Part shown: piece after piece, positions 34,638 to 43,426 of the stretch
How positions within the stretch are numbered: the first letter of the stretch is position 1
Layout of the letters: the number at the start of each line of letters is the position of its first letter
Assembly: GCA_002279825.1 (NCBI GenBank)
Contig: NCCV01000004.1
Location: 62,001 to 126,000 of the forward strand
Direction: 5' to 3'
Length of the DNA: 64,000 bases
Source of the DNA: Sphingomonadales bacterium 12-68-11
Lineage (GTDB): Bacteria; Pseudomonadota; Alphaproteobacteria; Sphingomonadales; Sphingomonadaceae
Notes under the pieces: generated by a model
Told to the model about the DNA's origin: nothing
Database searches by the model: none
What the model saw: the letters and a program-made list of their open reading frames with translations, nothing else
Program-made: the position numbers and the translations under genes

Positions 34638-36041
34638 ATGACTTTGACCCGCGGTTTGCTCACCTCCTTGTCCGTGCTCGCCCTTGCGGCTTGCGCGGCC
34701 GGGCCGGACTTCGCTGCGCCTAACCCCCCCGCGGCGTCGTCCGGCCCCTTCCTGTCGGCCCACGGGCCCAAAGTGGCGCTGGCCCCGGTCCCGCAGGATT
34801 GGTGGCGGCTCTACGACGATCCGGTGCTCGACACGCTGGTCGCCGATGCCCTCTTGGCCAATACCGACGTGCGCGTCGCGGTCGCCAATATCGAGCGGGC
34901 CCGCGCGGGCCTGCGCGGCTCGCGCAGCGGGCGTCTTCCGCAGGCCTCGCTGGGCGCCGGTGCCAACTATGGCCGCACCACCGATGCGCAGCGGGCGGCC
35001 GGTGTCGGTTCGACCGACTGGGCGTTCGACGGCGGCATCGACGTGGGTTACGAACTGGACCTCTTCGGCCGCGTCACGCGCGATATCGAGGCGGCGCAGG
35101 GCGACCTCGCCGCCGCCGTGGCCGATGCCGACGCGGTGCGGGTGATGGTGGTCGCGGATACCACGCGCGCCTATGCCGATGCCGCCTCGGCGGCGGCGCG
35201 GCTGACGGTGGCCATGCGCGTGGTCGATCTGCTCGACCGCTCGCTATCTTTGACCCAGCGCCGCCGCGATGCCGGCCTCGCGACCGGGCTCGACGTGGCG
35301 CAGATCGCCGCCTTGCGCGAGCAGCGCGCGGCGCTGGTGCCGCTGATCCAGGCCGATCGGCAGGCCGCGCTGTTCCGGCTCGCCACGCTGACCGGCCGCC
35401 CGCCGGCCGATCTGCCGCCGATCGCCGGCACCCGCGCGGTGCCGCTCGCGGTCACCAGCGCGATTCCCGTCGGCGACGGGGCGCAGCTCCTGGCCCGCCG
35501 GCCCGATGTGCGCGCGGCCGAGCGCCGGCTCGCGGCCGCCACCGCGCGCATCGGCGTCGCCACCGCCGATCTCTATCCGCGGGTGATGCTGGGCGGCTCC
35601 GCGGGCGCCACCGCCGCCACGGTCGCCGATCTGTTCACCGGCGGCGCGGTCCGGTGGCTGCTCGGCTCGCTGCTGAGCTGGAACGTCAACCAGGAGCCGG
35701 CCCGCGCGCGCATCGCCGCTGCCGAGGCGGACACCCAGGCGCGTCTGGCGGCGTTCGATGGGGCAGTGCTGCAATCGCTCGAGGAGACCGAAGTCGCGCT
35801 GTCGAATTACGCCCGCTCGCTCGAACGACGCCAGGCGCTGCAGGCCGCGCGCGACCAAGCCGCGCGCGCTGCAGAGATCGCCAGCGCCCAGCAGCGCGAA
35901 GGCGCGGTCGATGCGCTGCGCCAGCTTGACGTGCAGCGCACCTACTCCGAAGCAGAAGCGGCCTTGGCCGACCAGGACGCCGACGTGTCGCGGCGCCAGA
36001 TCGACCTCTTCCGGGCGCTCGGCGGCGGCTGGTCGGCCTAA
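34638..36041 (+). CDS. Outer-membrane efflux lipoprotein (NodT family)
   Basis: 467-residue TolC-like channel of the NodT/OprM group. The signal has a lipobox (LALAACAAGPDF, Cys19). Two structural repeats of helical hairpins and strands are visible (DTLVADALLANTDVRVAVANIERARAGLRGSR and DVRAAERRLAAATARIGVATADLYPRVMLGGSAG). It starts 12 bases after the pump gene. Its end overlaps by four bases the end of the convergent aminotransferase gene. Confidence 0.94.
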   Translation: MTLTRGLLTSLSVLALAACAAGPDFAAPNPPAASSGPFLSAHGPKVALAPVPQDWWRLYDDPVLDTLVADALLANTDVRVAVANIERARAGLRGSRSGRLPQASLGAGANYGRTTDAQRAAGVGSTDWAFDGGIDVGYELDLFGRVTRDIEAAQGDLAAAVADADAVRVMVVADTTRAYADAASAAARLTVAMRVVDLLDRSLSLTQRRRDAGLATGLDVAQIAALREQRAALVPLIQADRQAALFRLATLTGRPPADLPPIAGTRAVPLAVTSAIPVGDGAQLLARRPDVRAAERRLAAATARIGVATADLYPRVMLGGSAGATAATVADLFTGGAVRWLLGSLLSWNVNQEPARARIAAAEADTQARLAAFDGAVLQSLEETEVALSNYARSLERRQALQAARDQAARAAEIASAQQREGAVDALRQLDVQRTYSEAEAALADQDADVSRRQIDLFRALGGGWSA

Positions 36042-37348
36042 GCGAACAGCCCCTGCTCGGCGCGCAGCGCGCGCGCGAGCGCATCGACATCGGCGGGCGT
36101 GCTGTAGAGGCCAGGTGTCACGCCGATCACAGGGCCCTTGGTCACACCAGTGCGCCAGATCGTATGCACGCGGTGCTTCTCGAACAGCAGGCGCTGCAGG
36201 CGCTGCGCGTCGGCCAGGCTGGCCATGCCCTTCAGGCGGAAGCTGGTGATCGCGCAGTAGCGCGCGGGATCGTCGGGCACGCAGATCTCCACCGCCGGCA
36301 CGTCGCGCACCGCCTCGACCCAGCGGTCGCGCAAGCCGCGCAAGTGCCGCTCCTTCGCCGCGCCGCCGACCGCGAAATGGAAATCGACCGCAGCCGGAAT
36401 GGTCAGGATGTTGGCGAAGTTGATCGTGCCGGCGGGTACCCGGCCGTTGATGTCCTCGGGCGCGGCGGGGTTGCCGAAAGCGGGGGCGATATCGCCGAGC
36501 CGGCTCTTGCGGATGTAGAACGCCCCGGTGCCGAGCGGCGCCGAGGTCCACTTGTGAACCGACCAGCCGACGAAATCCGCGCCTAGGTCGGCGAGCTGGA
36601 AATCGAGGCAGGCGACCGCGTGCGCGGCGTCGACAATCGTATCGACCCCGCGCTCGCGCGCCATTGCCACGATCTCGCGCACCGGGGTAACCAGGCCGGT
36701 GCGGTGCGAGATCATCGTCACCAGCAGCAGCTTGGCCCTCGGCGTCCGCGCCAGCACATCGCGATAGGCGGCGAGTATGTTGGCCGTCGCCGCGGGTTCG
36801 GGCATCGCGAACCGCACCACCTCGACCCCGCGCTCGCGGCCGAGCCATTCCATTGTCTGGCTCGTGGTGTCGTAGTCGAGATCGCAATAGATCACCGCGT
36901 CGCCCGCTTTGAGCGGGCGGTAATGAGCAATCAGCATCTGCAGCGCATCGGAGCCGCTGCGGGCGATCGCGACTTCCTCGGGCAGGCAGCCCATCTGCCG
37001 GGCGAGCGCCGCCTGGGCGGCCTGGTTCGCCGCGCGCCGCGTCTCGCCGCCGGGCAGCATGTCGCGCGCCCAGATCGAACTGGCGCGATTGACGAACGCG
37101 TTGTGGCGCTCGAACGCCTGCGCGACCACGCGCGGCATCACGCTCCAGTAGCCGTTCTCAAGGTTATGGATGCCGGGTTCGACGTCGTATTGCGATCGAA
37201 GGTCCGCGACCGGGATGGAGTTCGGCAGAAGCGCCGGCGGGGCCGGCTCGGCAGCCGCGAGACCGGCGAAGGGCACACCGGCAAACAGCGCGGGCGCGCT
37301 CACGGCGGCGGACTTGAGCACCTGGCGGCGATTGCGTTTGAAACCCAC
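36038..37348 (-). CDS. Tat-exported class V aminotransferase-like PLP enzyme
   Basis: 436 residues. The N-terminus MGFKRNRRQVLKSAAV plus a hydrophobic stretch is a twin-arginine signal, unusual for a PLP enzyme of this fold (cysteine desulfurase/isopenicillin N epimerase group). The Schiff-base lysine is Lys266 in WSVHKWTSAPLG, preceded by the cofactor Asp/His region VDAAHAVACLD. It may act as an epimerase, lyase or desulfurase in the periplasm. It is a single gene; a GTTGC-type palindrome lies 35 bases upstream of its start. Confidence 0.9.
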   Translation of the reverse strand: MGFKRNRRQVLKSAAVSAPALFAGVPFAGLAAAEPAPPALLPNSIPVADLRSQYDVEPGIHNLENGYWSVMPRVVAQAFERHNAFVNRASSIWARDMLPGGETRRAANQAAQAALARQMGCLPEEVAIARSGSDALQMLIAHYRPLKAGDAVIYCDLDYDTTSQTMEWLGRERGVEVVRFAMPEPAATANILAAYRDVLARTPRAKLLLVTMISHRTGLVTPVREIVAMARERGVDTIVDAAHAVACLDFQLADLGADFVGWSVHKWTSAPLGTGAFYIRKSRLGDIAPAFGNPAAPEDINGRVPAGTINFANILTIPAAVDFHFAVGGAAKERHLRGLRDRWVEAVRDVPAVEICVPDDPARYCAITSFRLKGMASLADAQRLQRLLFEKHRVHTIWRTGVTKGPVIGVTPGLYSTPADVDALARALRAEQGLFA

Positions 37349-37382
37349 CCGACTGCTCCCTTGCGTATTGCGAAGAGAGGTT

Positions 37383-37395
37383 GTTGCACCGCAAC
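37383..37395. promoter_or_regulatory. Palindrome GTTGC-ACC-GCAAC upstream of aminotransferase gene
   Basis: Perfect 5-3-5 inverted repeat where core promoter elements of the minus-strand gene should lie. On the minus strand it reads ATGTTGCGGTGCAAC, matching the element at 27930-27943. Confidence 0.5.
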
Positions 37396-37438
37396 ATGGC
37401 GCGTCAAGCCTTCGCGTCGCGGGCGCGGGGCGCGAACG

Positions 37439-37473
37439 AAAAAAAAGCCCGGCGACCGCGTGGCCGCCGGGCT
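37439..37473 (-). terminator. Intrinsic terminator of the flagellin gene
   Basis: On the minus strand, stem AGCCCGGCG...CGCCGGGCT (one internal mismatch, four-base loop) runs directly into eight T residues, about 35 bases after the flagellin stop. A textbook rho-independent terminator. Confidence 0.9.
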
Positions 37474-37507
37474 CGTTAGGAGGGTCGGGACCCTTCGGAT
37501 CTCGAAC

Positions 37508-38368
37508 TTAACGCAGCAGCGTCAGGACGTTCTGCTGGCTCTGGTTGGCCTGCGCCAGCATCGCCGTCGAAGCCTGGGTCAGGATCTGCGCCTTGGCCAG
37601 CTTGGTCGATTCCGCCGAATAGTCGGTGTCTTCGATTCGCGAGCGGGCTTCGGTCAGGTTGACCACGTTGTTGTTCAGGTTGTTGACCGCCGATTCGAGA
37701 CGGCTCTGCGCCGCACCGAGCTGCGCGCGGGCCGAGGTGATCGTGGTCAGCGCCGTATCGACGTTGGTGATGGTGTCACCCGCGTTGGTGCGGCCGGTGG
37801 CGGCATCGGCACCGTCGACCTTGAAGCCGGTCGAAGCGGTGTTGTTCAGGTTGGTCTTGTCGACGTGCGACTTGCTGACGACGATGGTGTCGCCTTCGTT
37901 CGCACCCACCTGGATCGCGAAGTTCTGCGCGGCCGTCGGGGCGGTCGCGCCGGTCTCGAACATCGCCACACCGTTGAACTTGGTGTTGTCGAGGATGCTG
38001 ACGAGCTGCGTGGTGAGATCCGCGACTTCGATCTGGAGGTTCGCCTGATCGGTGGCCGAGTAGGTGGCGCTGGCGGCCTGGGTCGCCAGTTCGCGGATGC
38101 GCAGCAGCATGTTGGTGACTTCGCTCAGCGCGCCTTCGGCGGTCTGGGCGAGCGAGATGCCGTCGTTCGCGTTGCGGACGGCCTGGCTCATGCCGCGCAC
38201 CTGCGCGGTCATGGTGGTGGCGATGGCGAGGCCGGCGGCGTCGTCCTTCGCGCTGTTGATGCGCTTACCGGTGGAGAGACGCTCCATCGCAACGCCGAGC
38301 GACTTCTCGGCGGAATTGGCGGCATTGGTCGCCCGCAGCGCGCTCACGTTCGTGTTGATAACCGACAT
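37508..38368 (-). CDS. fliC: Flagellin
   Basis: 286-residue filament subunit, short because the surface-exposed central domain is small. The conserved N-terminal D0/D1 ([46 protein letters not shown]) and C-terminal D1/D0 ([39 protein letters not shown] to NVLTLLR) helices are intact. An AGGAG site precedes ATG 38368. A sigma-28-like promoter lies 70-96 bases upstream and an intrinsic terminator follows, so it is a single-gene late transcription unit. Confidence 0.96.
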   Translation of the reverse strand: MSVINTNVSALRATNAANSAEKSLGVAMERLSTGKRINSAKDDAAGLAIATTMTAQVRGMSQAVRNANDGISLAQTAEGALSEVTNMLLRIRELATQAASATYSATDQANLQIEVADLTTQLVSILDNTKFNGVAMFETGATAPTAAQNFAIQVGANEGDTIVVSKSHVDKTNLNNTASTGFKVDGADAATGRTNAGDTITNVDTALTTITSARAQLGAAQSRLESAVNNLNNNVVNLTEARSRIEDTDYSAESTKLAKAQILTQASTAMLAQANQSQQNVLTLLR

Positions 38369-38437
38369 TTCCCTGTCTCCTGCGTTCTTCGAATAGGGCA
38401 CTGCGGGGCCTGATCGGCTTTGCGGCGTCCACGCACG

Positions 38438-38464
38438 AGAGCGGCATTTGCCTAAAATTTTTTA
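38438..38464 (-). promoter_or_regulatory. Sigma-28 (FliA) promoter of flagellin
   Basis: On the minus strand, TAAA (38464-38461), 15 bases, then GCCGCTCT (38445-38438). This matches TAAA-N15-GCCGATAA in the -35, the spacer and the first half of the -10. The -35 sits in the palindrome CCTAAAA-TT-TTTTAGG (38451-38466). Confidence 0.75.
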
Positions 38465-38512
38465 GGGTTAATCGCCCGGCCCGCCCGCAAACCCGCAGAA
38501 CTCCGTGGGTCC

Positions 38513-38528
38513 ACCGTAATTCTACGGT
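38513..38528. promoter_or_regulatory. Inverted repeat ACCGTA-ATTC-TACGGT
   Basis: Perfect 6-4-6 repeat in the divergent region between flagellin and the NtrC-family regulator, about 83 bases upstream of the regulator ATG. Operator-like; the binding protein is unknown. Confidence 0.4.
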
Positions 38529-38610
38529 TCGAGAAGTTAGCCCCGCGTTTCCCATCCAAGGCACACATGGGCACTGCCGATATGGTTAATCGGGTCCAAG
38601 GGGGGCCAGG

Positions 38611-39864
38611 ATGGGATCGAAGCATTTCTCGCAGCACGCAGGGGCCGCCCACGGCAACCTGGCCAACCGGCTGACGGCGATCCTGTCGGTCGGAGCGGCG
38701 GGCGAGGACGTGCTGTTCGCGGACCGTGCCGAAGTCCCGGCGTCCGGGCAGCGCACCGTGTTGCTCGCCCATGCCGGCAAGCCCGCGCTTGGCGTGGCAT
38801 CGCCCGACGCGCTTCACCTCAACTATTGCGATGCGATGAGCGAAGCCACGCTCGGCGCCGCGGTCGCCTGCGCAACTGCTCCGGGACAGCCGATCGCCGT
38901 CGATCCCGAAAGCCTGTCGATCGTGGCCCTGGCCGAACGGCTTGCCTCGAGCGAGATTCCGGTATTGATCACCGGCCCGACCGGCACCGGCAAGGAAGTG
39001 CTGTCGCGCTTCATCCATGAACGCAGCCCGCGCCGCAAAGGCCCGTTCATCGCGCTCAACTGCGCGGCGATGCCCGAGACCATGCTCGAAGCCATGCTGT
39101 TCGGGCACGAGAAGGGCTCGTTCACCGGCGCCAACGCGGCCGGCGAGGGATTCTTCCGCGCCGCGCACGGCGGCACGCTGCTGCTCGACGAGATCGCCGA
39201 GATGCCGCTCGCGCTCCAGGCCAAGCTGCTGCGCGCGCTGCAGGAAGGCGAAGTCGTGCCGATCGGCGCCACCCGCCCGGTCAAAGTCGACGTGCGGATC
39301 ATCGCCTGCGCCAACCGCGACCTGCCGCTCGAAGTCGAGAACGGCCGGTTCCGCGCAGACCTCTATTACCGCCTCAACGTCTTTCCGTTGGCGCTGAGTG
39401 CGCTGCGCGCGCGTGCGCAGGACATTCCCGCGCTGGCCTTCGCCATGCTGCTGCGCCACGCGCCCAAGGGCCGGCCGGTGCCGTGGCTCGGCGATGCCGC
39501 GCTGGCGATGCTCAAGCTGCATGGCTGGCCGGGCAACATCCGCGAACTCGAGAACGTGATGCGCCGCGCGCTGCTGCTCGCCCAGGACGCCGAGAAGATC
39601 GGCCCCGAGCATATCGTGTTCGATCAGGCGCCCCGCACGCCGGCGGCTGAGCCCACCCCGGTTCCGGCCGAAGCCGACAACGGCGGCCGCCTGTCGAACA
39701 TCGTCCAGTTGTCCGAAGCGCGTGCGATCATGGCGATGCTGGCGGCCTGCGGCGGCCACCGCGCCAACGCCGCGCGCGAGCTGGGAATTTCCGAACGGAC
39801 CTTGCGCTACCGCCTGGCCTCGTTCCGTGACGCCGGCCTTGCGGTCGGAGGAGCCCGGTCATGA
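38611..39864 (+). CDS. Sigma-54-dependent flagellar regulator (FlbD/FleQ type)
   Basis: 417 residues. The first 110 have no recognisable phospho-acceptor receiver. The AAA+ domain has Walker A GPTGTGKE (about 121-128), the sigma-54 contact loop GSFTGA (a variant of GAFTGA) and Walker [10 protein letters not shown]. The C-terminal Fis-type helix-turn-helix is [23 protein letters not shown]. It is expected to bind enhancer sites and activate the sigma-54 promoters found before fliK, the transglycosylase-flhA-fliA operon and flgB. Its end overlaps fliE by four bases. Confidence 0.92.
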   Translation: MGSKHFSQHAGAAHGNLANRLTAILSVGAAGEDVLFADRAEVPASGQRTVLLAHAGKPALGVASPDALHLNYCDAMSEATLGAAVACATAPGQPIAVDPESLSIVALAERLASSEIPVLITGPTGTGKEVLSRFIHERSPRRKGPFIALNCAAMPETMLEAMLFGHEKGSFTGANAAGEGFFRAAHGGTLLLDEIAEMPLALQAKLLRALQEGEVVPIGATRPVKVDVRIIACANRDLPLEVENGRFRADLYYRLNVFPLALSALRARAQDIPALAFAMLLRHAPKGRPVPWLGDAALAMLKLHGWPGNIRELENVMRRALLLAQDAEKIGPEHIVFDQAPRTPAAEPTPVPAEADNGGRLSNIVQLSEARAIMAMLAACGGHRANAARELGISERTLRYRLASFRDAGLAVGGARS

Positions 39865-40220
39865 ACCCGATCGGCAGCACCGGCGCGGCCGGGGTGCGCG
39901 ACATCCTGGCCATGCGCCAGCAGATCATCGACCGCTCGCAGCTGCTCCAGCAGATCAACACGCCTGGCACCGGGCAAGTCGAAGGCGGCGGCAATCCCGG
40001 CGGCGGCTTCGCCGACACGCTGCGCACCGCGCTCGACAAGGTCAACGATGTGCAGGGCCGCTCGGAAGCCCTGTCCGTAGGCTACCAGCGCGGCGAAGTG
40101 ACCGACATCGCCCAGGTCATGCTGGCACGCCAGGAAGCCGGCCTCGCGTTCGAAGCGACGTTGCAAGTCCGCAACCGGCTGCTGTCTGCTTACCAGGACA
40201 TCATGAGGATGGGGGTCTGA
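39861..40220 (+). CDS. fliE: Flagellar hook-basal body protein FliE
   Basis: 119 residues. FliE joins the MS ring to the rod. The C-terminal half (FADTLRTALDKVNDVQGRSEALSVGYQRGEVTDIAQVMLARQEAGLAFEATLQVRNRLLSAYQDIMRMGV) is the conserved family domain; the N-terminus is glycine-rich. It is coupled by an ATGA overlap to the regulator gene and lies three bases before fliF, so regulator and fliEF are co-expressed. Confidence 0.95.
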   Translation: MNPIGSTGAAGVRDILAMRQQIIDRSQLLQQINTPGTGQVEGGGNPGGGFADTLRTALDKVNDVQGRSEALSVGYQRGEVTDIAQVMLARQEAGLAFEATLQVRNRLLSAYQDIMRMGV

Positions 40221-40223
40221 TAG

Positions 40224-41852
40224 ATGGCCGAGCTCGTTCCCGCGGCCCGTGGCGGCCCGCTCGCAACGCTGAACGATCCGGCGGGCGGAAGCCCGCTCGA
40301 ACGCATGCGTAGCCTGGGCGCCCAGCCGGCGATCCGGCGAGCGATGCCGTGGTTCCTCGGCGTCGCCGCGCTTGGCGCGCTCGCCCTGACTTACTCCGTG
40401 CTGTGGCCCGCGCCGCAGCGCGTGCTCTATGGCCAGCTCGACGATGCGCAGCGCGCCGATGTCGCCGCCGCACTCGACAAGGCCGCTATCGCCTACCAGA
40501 TCGATAACGGCTCCGGCGCGCTGACGGTCGATGAGGGCGACCTGTACCGCGCCCGCATGATCGTCGCTTCGGACGGCGCTCTGGCCACGCCCGAAAGCGG
40601 CATGGAACTGCTCGACAATTTGCCGCTCGGCGCCAGCCGGACGATGGAGGGCGAACGCCTGCGCGCCGCCCGCGAGCGCGAACTGGTGCTGACGATCCGC
40701 GAGATCGACGGGGTCGAAGCGGTCCGCGTCCACCTCGCCGAACCGCAACAGTCGGTCTTCGTGCGCGACCAGAACCCGCCCTCGGCCTCGGTCATGCTGC
40801 GCCTCGCCAATGGCCGCCAGCTCTCGGAATCGCAGGTCGTGGCGATCGCCAACCTGGTCGCCAACTCGGTTTCCGGGCTGCCGGTCGACAACGTTCGTAT
40901 CGTCGATCAACACGGACGCCTGCTGTCGCAGCCGCGTTCCGGCAATGCCACCGCGCTCGAGCTGCAAAGCCAGGTCGAAGACAAGCTTCGCGCCCAGGTC
41001 AGCCAGTTGCTGACCCCGATCCTAGGGGCCGGCAGCTTCTCGAGCGAGATCCAGGTCGATCTCGACATGGAGGAGCGCACCGCCGCGCGCGAAAGCTACG
41101 ACAAGGAAGGCGTGGTCCGTCAGGAAACCGAGGAATCGTCGAGCTCGGCCGGGGCCTACGCCGCCGCCGGGGGCGTGCCGGGCATGCTCTCGAACACCCC
41201 GCCCCCGCCGGGCACCGCCGAAGTCGGCAATGCCCAGAACGGCCCTGCCGCCGCTCCCGCGGGTGCGCCCCAGTCGGGCGAGACCCGCGCCACCCGCCAG
41301 TACGAACTCGGCCGCGAAGTCGCGGTCTCCAACACCGGCCCGGGCCGCATCCGGCGTGTGTCGGTGGCGGTGGCGCTCAGTGCCGAGGCGATGAAGAAGA
41401 GCAAGGGCGCCGACGTCCAGAGCTTCAAGAACCTTGTCAGCGCGGCGGTCGGCGCCGATCCCGCGCGCGGCGACCAGGTTGAAGTCGTGGTCCGCGATTT
41501 CGCGGTCGAGACGTTCGAGGAGCCGGCGTTCTATGAAACCGGCTGGTTCGCCACGATCGTCCGCTATGTCGCGACGCTGCTCGGCCTGCTGCTGGTGCTG
41601 CTGATCGTGGTGCGGCCGATCCTGCGCCTGATGCGCGGCAAGGCCGGCCCCGCGCCGGAGGAAACCGCTGACGAACCGAACGCCGAGACCGGCGGCCCGG
41701 CCGCGCAAGGCGCTGGCGATTACGTGCCCGACGCGATCGACCGTTCGCTGCTCAACCGGCAGGTCGGCGCGGCGCAGAAGTTCGTCGACGACCGGCCCGA
41801 CCGCGCGGTGATCGCGATCCGCCAGATGCTCAGCCAGAACCAGGCCGCGTGA
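40224..41852 (+). CDS. fliF: Flagellar MS-ring protein FliF
   Basis: 542 residues. An N-terminal membrane helix (MPWFLGVAALGALALTYSVLW), ring-building motifs, a disordered Ala/Pro/Gly-rich loop (about 305-360) and a second membrane helix (IVRYVATLLGLLLVLLIVV) are visible. The C-terminal tail (QVGAAQKFVDDRPDRAVIAIRQML) is the FliG-binding segment. It forms the ring in the inner membrane around the export gate. Confidence 0.96.
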   Translation: MAELVPAARGGPLATLNDPAGGSPLERMRSLGAQPAIRRAMPWFLGVAALGALALTYSVLWPAPQRVLYGQLDDAQRADVAAALDKAAIAYQIDNGSGALTVDEGDLYRARMIVASDGALATPESGMELLDNLPLGASRTMEGERLRAARERELVLTIREIDGVEAVRVHLAEPQQSVFVRDQNPPSASVMLRLANGRQLSESQVVAIANLVANSVSGLPVDNVRIVDQHGRLLSQPRSGNATALELQSQVEDKLRAQVSQLLTPILGAGSFSSEIQVDLDMEERTAARESYDKEGVVRQETEESSSSAGAYAAAGGVPGMLSNTPPPPGTAEVGNAQNGPAAAPAGAPQSGETRATRQYELGREVAVSNTGPGRIRRVSVAVALSAEAMKKSKGADVQSFKNLVSAAVGADPARGDQVEVVVRDFAVETFEEPAFYETGWFATIVRYVATLLGLLLVLLIVVRPILRLMRGKAGPAPEETADEPNAETGGPAAQGAGDYVPDAIDRSLLNRQVGAAQKFVDDRPDRAVIAIRQMLSQNQAA

Positions 41853-41853
41853 C

Positions 41854-42867
41854 GTGACCGCGCTGTCCGAACTCGATCAGGCCGGCCGCGCCGCGGTGAT
41901 GATGATGTTGCTCGACGAGCAGCAGGCGACGCGTATCCTCGGCCAGCTCGAGCCCGACGAGCTGCGCATTCTGGGTGACCGGATGTGCGGGCTCGGCGAA
42001 ATCGACCCGACCACGATTTCGCGCACGGTCAACGATTTCCTCGGCCGCGCCGACCAGGACGGGATGCCCGCGGGCGACCGCGCCAAGCAGGTCCATTCGC
42101 TGATGCACAGCGCCGTCGGCGAGTTCAAGGCCGACAACCTGATGCGCTCGATCCTGCCCGCCGAAGCGCGCCGGCCGTCGAGCATCGAGCTTGCCAAGTG
42201 GCTCGATCCGGAAGTTCTCGCGACGCTCGTCGAAGGCGAGCATCCGCAGGCGGTGGCGGTGCTGCTAGTCCAGCTCGACGCCCAGGTCGCCGCGCGGGTG
42301 CTGCAGTCGCTGTCGGCGCAGACGCAGTCGGAGGTGGTCCACCGGGTCGCCACGCTGGGCTCGGTCTCGGCCGATGCGCTGGCCATGCTCGAAGAACTTC
42401 TCGAACAGCGCATCGCCGCAGTTCACGGCACTCTGCCGCTCCAGCTCGGCGGGCCGGTCGAAGCCGCCGAGATCATCAACAAGTCGGGCAAGGCGATCGA
42501 AAAGCAGGTGATGGGGCACATCACCAAAGTCGATCGGCTGCTCGCGCGCAAGATCGAGGCCGAGATGTTCCGCTTCGAGCACCTCTACGTGCTCGAAGGC
42601 CAGGCGATGGGCTCGCTGCTGCGCGAAGTCGATGGCGCCACGCTGGTCGATGCGCTCAAGGGTATCCCCGAGCCGGACCGCGAATGCTTCTTCGCCGCGA
42701 TGTCCTCGCGCGCCGCCGATGGCGTGCGCGACGAGATCGAAAGCCGCGGCCGGGTCAAGATGGCCGAAGTCGAATCCGCGCAGAAGGAAATGATCGACGT
42801 CGCGCGCCGGCTCGCCGCCGATGGCGTGATCGTGTTCGGCAGCAGCGGGGAAGAGGACTATGTCTAG
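41854..42867 (+). CDS. fliG: Flagellar motor switch protein FliG
   Basis: 337 residues, GTG start one base after the fliF stop. It has the FliG N, middle (EHPQAVAVLLVQLDAQVAARVLQSL) and C domains. The torque helix region (SRAADGVRDEIESRGRVKMAEVESAQKEMIDVARRL) keeps the charged Arg/Asp/Glu residues that interact with the stator. It overlaps fliH by eight bases. Confidence 0.96.
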   Translation: MTALSELDQAGRAAVMMMLLDEQQATRILGQLEPDELRILGDRMCGLGEIDPTTISRTVNDFLGRADQDGMPAGDRAKQVHSLMHSAVGEFKADNLMRSILPAEARRPSSIELAKWLDPEVLATLVEGEHPQAVAVLLVQLDAQVAARVLQSLSAQTQSEVVHRVATLGSVSADALAMLEELLEQRIAAVHGTLPLQLGGPVEAAEIINKSGKAIEKQVMGHITKVDRLLARKIEAEMFRFEHLYVLEGQAMGSLLREVDGATLVDALKGIPEPDRECFFAAMSSRAADGVRDEIESRGRVKMAEVESAQKEMIDVARRLAADGVIVFGSSGEEDYV

Positions 42868-43426
42868 CCTCGCCGCGGACCTCGCCGCATCGGGCGGCGG
42901 GTTCCGGCCCGACGACCGCTTCGGTGCGCCGCTCGCCACCGATCTCCGGCTGCGCCGACCCGATCCGGCCGAAAGCGCCTATGCCGAAGGCTATGCCCGG
43001 GGTTTCGAGGAAGGCGCCGCCAAGGCCCAGACCCAGGCCGCGATCGAGGCCGCCGGCCGCGCCAAGATCGAAGTCGGGTTCGCTCGCTTGGCCGAGGCCG
43101 AGACGCTGCGCTTCGAGGAGCGGCTGCGCGAGACCGTGCTGGCGCTGTGCGAACGGACGCTGGCGCCGCTTGCCACCGACCCCACCGCGCTGAGCGACCG
43201 CATTACCCGCGCGCTCGAGCTGCTGCGCCGAAGCGAAGACGAACGCGTCCTGCGCATTCACCCCGACGACCTCGCACTCATCCACGGCCGCCTGCCCGAC
43301 GGCGTGCGGATCGAGCCCGATCCCGCGCTCGAGCGCGGCGGCCTCCGGGTCGAGACCGTGGAAGGCGGAGTCGAGGACGGCCCGGCGCAGTGGCGCCGCG
43401 CGCTCGCCGAAGCGCTCGGCCTGTGA
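42860..43426 (+). CDS. fliH: Flagellar export ATPase regulator FliH
   Basis: 188 residues. It binds FliI and anchors the ATPase complex to the C-ring. The AYAEGYARGFEEGAAKAQ segment is the GxxxG-like helix typical of FliH, and the C-terminal part (VLRIHPDDLALIHGRLPDGVRIEPDPALERGGLRVET) is the FliH/YscL domain. It lies between fliG and fliI with overlaps on both sides. Confidence 0.9.
   Translation: MSSLAADLAASGGGFRPDDRFGAPLATDLRLRRPDPAESAYAEGYARGFEEGAAKAQTQAAIEAAGRAKIEVGFARLAEAETLRFEERLRETVLALCERTLAPLATDPTALSDRITRALELLRRSEDERVLRIHPDDLALIHGRLPDGVRIEPDPALERGGLRVETVEGGVEDGPAQWRRALAEALGL

Noticed and set aside
38576..38583. GCCGATAT as a sigma-28 -10 before the NtrC-family regulator
   Set aside because: The -35 position reads CAAG, only partly matching; not enough for a call.
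40133..40150. TGGCAC inside fliE as a sigma-54 promoter
   Set aside because: The -12 TTGC element is missing at the correct spacing; the same holds for TGGCAC at 39965.
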